NCBI GenBank assembly: GCA_046290495.1
Contig: JBKAGT010000005.1
Coordinates: 1,550,001-1,614,000 of the forward strand
Length of the DNA stretch: 64,000 bases
DNA from: PGYR01 sp046290495
GTDB taxonomy: Bacteria > Bacteroidota > Ignavibacteria > Kapaibacteriales > UBA2268
Direction of reading: 5' to 3'
Position 1 is the first letter of the stretch, and each line of letters opens with the position of its first letter. The notes under the pieces were generated by a model, which did not search any database, had not been told where the DNA came from, and saw only the letters and a program-made list of their open reading frames with translations. Positions 60,637-64,000 of the stretch are shown in pieces. Made by a program: the position numbers and the translations under genes.

Positions 60637-61185
60637 ATGAATTACAAAATATTTTTTGTCCTATTAATTATTTTTAGTCTAACAACTAGCTGCTCTTCTC
60701 AAAAGCAAATTAGTAAGAACAAAGAGAAACCCAATTTTAATAAAGATAACACAACATCAATTGTAGAAACTTCAGGTGGAATAATCAGAATTCCAGGTTT
60801 GTGGGAACCTTTTCATTATGACGAAACGAGCAGACAACACTTTTTGCGGAACCCAAAAGGAGTAATCATTGGAATAGCTCAAAATCTTCAAAAAGCCTAT
60901 CCATTTTTTAAAAAAGGTATGAGTGGTTATAATTTTATAAAGACATATACTAATTGGGATATAGATTATCAGAATGAAAATGGCAATAATGCAAAGATAA
61001 TTAGATCAAATATCGAAGACGAGTATCAAATTTGGACATTCAAAGATAAAGAAGAAATAGTCAATGTCTTTCTATATGGAATTAATGGAAATTACGTTCT
61101 AAATTTACTCGTATATACCAACGATTGGGAAGAAAATAAAACAATAGATTTTCTAAAAGAGACCTATAATTTAAATAAAAAATGA
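60637..61185 (+). CDS. Lipoprotein of unknown function, 182 aa
   Basis: Signal and Cys anchor (LLIIFSLTTSCSSQKQ) followed by a Lys/Asn linker and a ~130-residue domain: GGIIRIPGLWEPFHYDETSRQHFLRNPKGVIIGIAQN, then YQIWTFKDKEEIVNVFLYGINGNYVLNLLVY. The alternating strand-helix layout resembles small PsbP/Mog1-like domains, but I cannot assign a family. Monocistronic, convergent with the gene pair at 61206-62197. Confidence 0.65.
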   Translation: MNYKIFFVLLIIFSLTTSCSSQKQISKNKEKPNFNKDNTTSIVETSGGIIRIPGLWEPFHYDETSRQHFLRNPKGVIIGIAQNLQKAYPFFKKGMSGYNFIKTYTNWDIDYQNENGNNAKIIRSNIEDEYQIWTFKDKEEIVNVFLYGINGNYVLNLLVYTNDWEENKTIDFLKETYNLNKK

Positions 61186-61205
61186 ATAAGCATAATGCAT
61201 AGATT

Positions 61206-61418
61206 TCACTCAGACTCAAAGAAATCTAAATCAATTTCTCTAACTTTGTATGTGTTTTTTATTTGAACACCGACGTTATATTCGTGCATTAAGTCACTCA
61301 ACTTTTCTCTATCAATAAGAATTATTGTGTTATTCTTACTATCAGATACATTCTTCTGTTCAGAGCCTTTTGTCTGGCAACTTATCAAAAAGATTGCTGT
61401 TATTAATAATTTTATCAT
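61206..61418 (-). CDS. Small lipoprotein, 70 aa
   Basis: MIKLLITAIFLISCQTKGSEQ is a lipoprotein signal with Cys at position 14. A short mature part (IILIDREKLSDLMHEYNVGVQIKNTYKVREIDLDFFESE) follows. Its start overlaps the stop of the upstream gene by 4 bases (ATGA), so it is translationally coupled to it. Not recognised. Confidence 0.6.
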   Translation of the reverse strand: MIKLLITAIFLISCQTKGSEQKNVSDSKNNTIILIDREKLSDLMHEYNVGVQIKNTYKVREIDLDFFESE

Positions 61419-62197
61419 TGCTCAGCAAATTTTAGTGAAAATTCTAATCTCTTTAATTTATAGTGTATATTTGACTCTAGTTCAAAACTGTAAAAGTTTA
61501 AAGTTTTTCCTCTATCTAATACTTCTAATGCAAACTTGTCATTCAATCCAGAAGAATTAATAAATTCGATAACGTTGAAGGGAATTCTTCTGCCATTGAA
61601 ATCAGCACTTCTATCACCAGTTGTTATTTTATAGTCTGAGTATAATTCAGATTTAACTTTATCATTATAATAAATATGAAATTCTGAACCGTCATTATCT
61701 TTAGTATAGTTTCCAATAATTACTAACTTTAAGTTATCATAGCCACTTAAAGCAATCGTATCATTATACTGACTTGTAAAGACTTGTGTTTTTACTAAAT
61801 CTCCATTTTTATTAAATACTTTTAAATCTATTCTTTTGGATAGCTTTATAAACTCATACTTATAATCGGATCTATATTTTTTATACACATCTTCAGAAAT
61901 AAATCTCTTCACATGCGAATAAGAATTAAATGGTATTTTTTCATTGAGAGTAATTATTGAACAGTCATTTTCTACTCTAATATTACAATCAACATCTAAA
62001 AAGTCAGAAGATATCGGTCTCAGATACATCTTATCACTATTATCGAACAATATACCTAATAAAGGCATATAACTTTCAAAATCTAATTCAGACTTACTAA
62101 TTAGAGCATCTCTATAATCAATAGGTATAAAAATCTCATTAGATTTTAGAACATTCACTTGCACTGACAATAGAAATATACATATAATGTATTTCAT
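61415..62197 (-). CDS. Exported protein of unknown function, 260 aa
   Basis: MKYIICIFLLSVQVNVLKS is a signal peptide. The mature protein is beta-rich (RIDLKVFNKNGDLVKTQVFTSQYND, KLVIIGNYTKDNDGSEFHIYYND) with an early IPIDYRDALISKSELDFESY. No lipobox or T9SS domain. It forms a two-gene unit with the downstream 70-aa lipoprotein. Function unknown. Confidence 0.62.
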   Translation of the reverse strand: MKYIICIFLLSVQVNVLKSNEIFIPIDYRDALISKSELDFESYMPLLGILFDNSDKMYLRPISSDFLDVDCNIRVENDCSIITLNEKIPFNSYSHVKRFISEDVYKKYRSDYKYEFIKLSKRIDLKVFNKNGDLVKTQVFTSQYNDTIALSGYDNLKLVIIGNYTKDNDGSEFHIYYNDKVKSELYSDYKITTGDRSADFNGRRIPFNVIEFINSSGLNDKFALEVLDRGKTLNFYSFELESNIHYKLKRLEFSLKFAEQ

Positions 62198-62240
62198 TTT
62201 ATCTATCTAATTATTTTATTCAGCAATTATCCAATATAAC

Positions 62241-62273
62241 AAAAAAGCAGTACCTATTTAAAGATACTGCTTT
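62241..62273. terminator. AGCAGTA-family hairpin, copy 3
   Basis: AAAAGCAGTA / TACTGCTTT stem located between the hslU 3' end and the 62197 gene. The 25 bases leading into it match copy 2 (TCCAATATAACAAAAAAGCA...), and the TTTTTTGCCTG block after it matches copy 1. In minus-strand RNA it is followed by TTTTTTGTTA, so it can terminate hslVU transcription. Confidence 0.7.
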
Positions 62274-62340
62274 CGATACTTCTTAATCAGCTTTTTTGCC
62301 TGGACTCTTCGGTCGCTATGCTCCCTCTGAGTGACGATCA

Positions 62341-63705
62341 CTAAAGTATATACTTACTCAAATCTGTGCTAGTAGCAATCTCGTCCAGATGATCTTTTAC
62401 GAATTGGGCATCTATGGAAAGTGCCTCTTCGTCTATGTCAGCTGGAGCATTGTATAGTATATCTTCGAGCAATGTAGTGAGTATAGTGTGTAATCTACGT
62501 GCACCTATATTTGTTACTTCCTCGTTTACATTGGCAGCTGTTTTAGCTATTTGGCTAATGCCACTATCGTCAAATTCTAACTTCACACCTTCTGTTTCCA
62601 GTAATGCTTGATATTGCTTTATCAATGCATTCTTAGGCACTGTTAATATCTTAACAAAGTCTTCCTCAGTTAGTGAGTTCAGCTCTACCCTGATTGGGAA
62701 ACGCCCTTGCAATTCGGGAATCAAATCAGATGGTTTAGACACGTGGAATGCACCTGAAGCTATGAACAGGATGTGATCCGTATGCACTATTCCATGCTTC
62801 GTGTTCACCGATGAGCCCTCGACTATTGGGAGCAAGTCACGCTGAACACCCTCGCGTGACACCTCGCCACCACCAGACTTCGAGTTGTTTACTGCTACCT
62901 TATCAATCTCATCTATGAATACTATACCAGAGTTCTGGGTACGAGCAAGCGCCTCTTTAACAACAGCATCCATATCAATCAGCTTGTCCGCCTCTTCTTT
63001 AATCAAAAGTGGAAGAGCATCTTTAATTTTTATCTTCCGCTTCTTGCGTTTTTTGGGCATCATATTGCCGAGCATTTCTTGTATGTTAATGCCCATATCG
63101 TCCATACCCATTGGCCCCATTACTGCCATTCCAGATGGCCCTTGCTGAGTCAACTCAAGCTCTATTTCGCGGTCATCCATTACGCCATTTTTCAGCATAG
63201 CACGGAATTTTTCGCGAGTGTCTTTGTTGTCCTCTTCCTCTGCATCATCATCTTTGACAGGTGGGATAAGTATGTCTAATATCCTATCCTCGGCATTCTT
63301 TTCTGCCTTAGTTTTTATCTTCTCTTCTTGCTCTTCTTTCACCATCTTAACAGCAGATTCCATCAGGTCACGAATCATCGATTCCACGTCACGACCTACA
63401 TATCCAACTTCAGTGAACTTAGTCGCCTCTACTTTAATGAATGGAGCACAAGCAAGGCGAGCCAATCTTCGTGCTATCTCTGTTTTACCAACACCAGTTG
63501 GCCCGATTAGGATAATATTATTAGGCATTATCTCATCACGGATTTCCGTTTGTACATTCTGGCGACGCCATCTATTACGAAGAGCAATAGCAACTGCCTT
63601 CTTGGCGTTGTCTTGTCCAATAATATATTTATTAAGTTCAGTGACTATTTGCTTAGGAGTAAGTATATCCTGAGGTATAGCCAGTTTTGGTTCGTTGTTA
63701 CTCAT
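62341..63705 (-). CDS. hslU: ATP-dependent protease ATPase subunit HslU
   Basis: 454 aa, full length for HslU, the AAA+ unfoldase of the HslUV protease in the cytoplasm. The substrate region LTPKQIVTELNKYIIGQDNAKKAVAIALRNRWRR opens it; Walker A is GPTGVGKTEIARRLA (~53-67), followed by FTEVGYVGRDVESMIRDL. The I-domain with an acidic/Lys-rich stretch spans ~110-240, Walker B is IVFIDEIDK, sensor region GAFHVSKPSDLIPELQGRFPIRVEL, and the typical tail ends DLSKYIL, which docks into HslV. It lies 9 bases downstream of hslV, forming the hslVU operon. Confidence 0.96.
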   Translation of the reverse strand: MSNNEPKLAIPQDILTPKQIVTELNKYIIGQDNAKKAVAIALRNRWRRQNVQTEIRDEIMPNNIILIGPTGVGKTEIARRLARLACAPFIKVEATKFTEVGYVGRDVESMIRDLMESAVKMVKEEQEEKIKTKAEKNAEDRILDILIPPVKDDDAEEEDNKDTREKFRAMLKNGVMDDREIELELTQQGPSGMAVMGPMGMDDMGINIQEMLGNMMPKKRKKRKIKIKDALPLLIKEEADKLIDMDAVVKEALARTQNSGIVFIDEIDKVAVNNSKSGGGEVSREGVQRDLLPIVEGSSVNTKHGIVHTDHILFIASGAFHVSKPSDLIPELQGRFPIRVELNSLTEEDFVKILTVPKNALIKQYQALLETEGVKLEFDDSGISQIAKTAANVNEEVTNIGARRLHTILTTLLEDILYNAPADIDEEALSIDAQFVKDHLDEIATSTDLSKYIL

Positions 63706-63714
63706 TTTTCTCTC

Positions 63715-64000
63715 TTATATTTCTTCTATTGTTAGGTTAGTGTTGGTATAAATACAGATTTCACCAGCTATATTCAGACCGTTTTCTACTATCTCTTTTG
63801 CAGTCATATCGGTGTTGTTGTACAGTGCCCTTGCAGCCGATAGTGCATAAGGCCCACCGGAGCCAATAGCTAATATATTGTCATCTGCTTCTATCACATC
63901 GCCAGTACCGCTTAGTAGCAAACCTTGTGTGTCATCCATTGCTATCATCATAGCTTCCAACTTACGTAAGTATCTGTCCGTTCTCCAATCTTTTGCCAGC
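63715..64000 (-). CDS. hslV: ATP-dependent protease subunit HslV (5' end beyond window)
   Basis: The C-terminal ~94 residues of the proteasome-like peptidase are present and the frame is open to the right edge: LAKDWRTDRYLRKLEAMMIAMDD, LLLSGTGDVIEADDNILAIGSGGPYALSAARAL, EIVENGLNIAGEICIYTN. This GSGGPYALSAARAL stretch is diagnostic of HslV. The catalytic N-terminal Thr lies outside the window. It is directly upstream of hslU, as in most bacteria. Confidence 0.95.
   Translation of the reverse strand, partial: LAKDWRTDRYLRKLEAMMIAMDDTQGLLLSGTGDVIEADDNILAIGSGGPYALSAARALYNNTDMTAKEIVENGLNIAGEICIYTNTNLTIEEI

Noticed and set aside
62414..63735. Several plus-strand ORFs over hslU
   Set aside because: They lie within a clear, highly conserved hslU frame and show Ser/Ile-rich shadow composition.

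Overview
This 64 kb, AT-rich window is a chromosomal segment from a member of the Bacteroidota/FCB group. The evidence is several proteins with type IX secretion (T9SS) C-terminal sorting domains, many small Cys-anchored lipoproteins, TonB-dependent receptors with carboxypeptidase-like N-terminal domains, an ECF sigma factor paired with an anti-sigma protein that ends in a beta-barrel, and occasional TAnnTTTG promoter-like boxes. A Kapabacteria/Ignavibacteria-like or deep Bacteroidetes lineage is possible, but I cannot fix it from the sequence. No rRNA, tRNA or CRISPR array was seen.

Left core (1-26 kb). A PorZ-like propeller protein runs off the left edge. It is followed by ribH (lumazine synthase), an FKBP isomerase, NADP-isocitrate dehydrogenase, folC, several small exported proteins and a SulP anion transporter. 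At 12.3-18.2 kb is a tightly packed heme-acquisition operon read leftwards: a T9SS-sorted HmuY-like protein, a TonB receptor, a HmuY-like lipoprotein, a HemS/ChuS-type heme-handling protein and a small membrane protein. A large hybrid histidine kinase lies just upstream of it. After that come hppD (4-hydroxyphenylpyruvate dioxygenase), an OmpA/propeller protein and a polysaccharide deacetylase.

Accessory island (about 26.1-50.7 kb). It opens with a tyrosine recombinase preceded by a 27-bp imperfect direct repeat. Its first part carries a surface-protein cargo: an 859-aa T9SS protein divergent from an ECF sigma / dual-membrane anti-sigma / lipoprotein operon, a lipoprotein with a damaged start, and an exported protein built of phage-tail-fibre-like repeats. 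Decayed ORFs follow, then a 34-codon remnant of a second, related integrase. From there starts a compact mobile-element core: a 222-aa protein, an excisionase-like HTH protein and a BT4734/DUF3987 primase-helicase. It is decorated with a G-quadruplex-type C-run cluster, a 20-bp palindrome and a CGGAAA iteron-like inverted repeat. The right part looks like defence: a 481-aa protein with a HEPN-type RNxxxH motif, two small ORFs (one extremely acidic) and a 1216-aa type IIG restriction-methylation enzyme.

Right core (50.7-64 kb). An OlsF-like fused acyltransferase (ornithine/glycine lipid type) is followed by a phosphate-scavenging group: a phytase lipoprotein, a TonB receptor and a PhoX-type phosphatase. 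Then come poorly characterised lipoproteins and membrane proteins, and finally hslU and the 3' part of hslV. Recurrent intergenic elements (a CTCCGC/GCGGAG hairpin family, an AGCAGTA terminator family and a pair of almost identical terminators) are scattered through the core.
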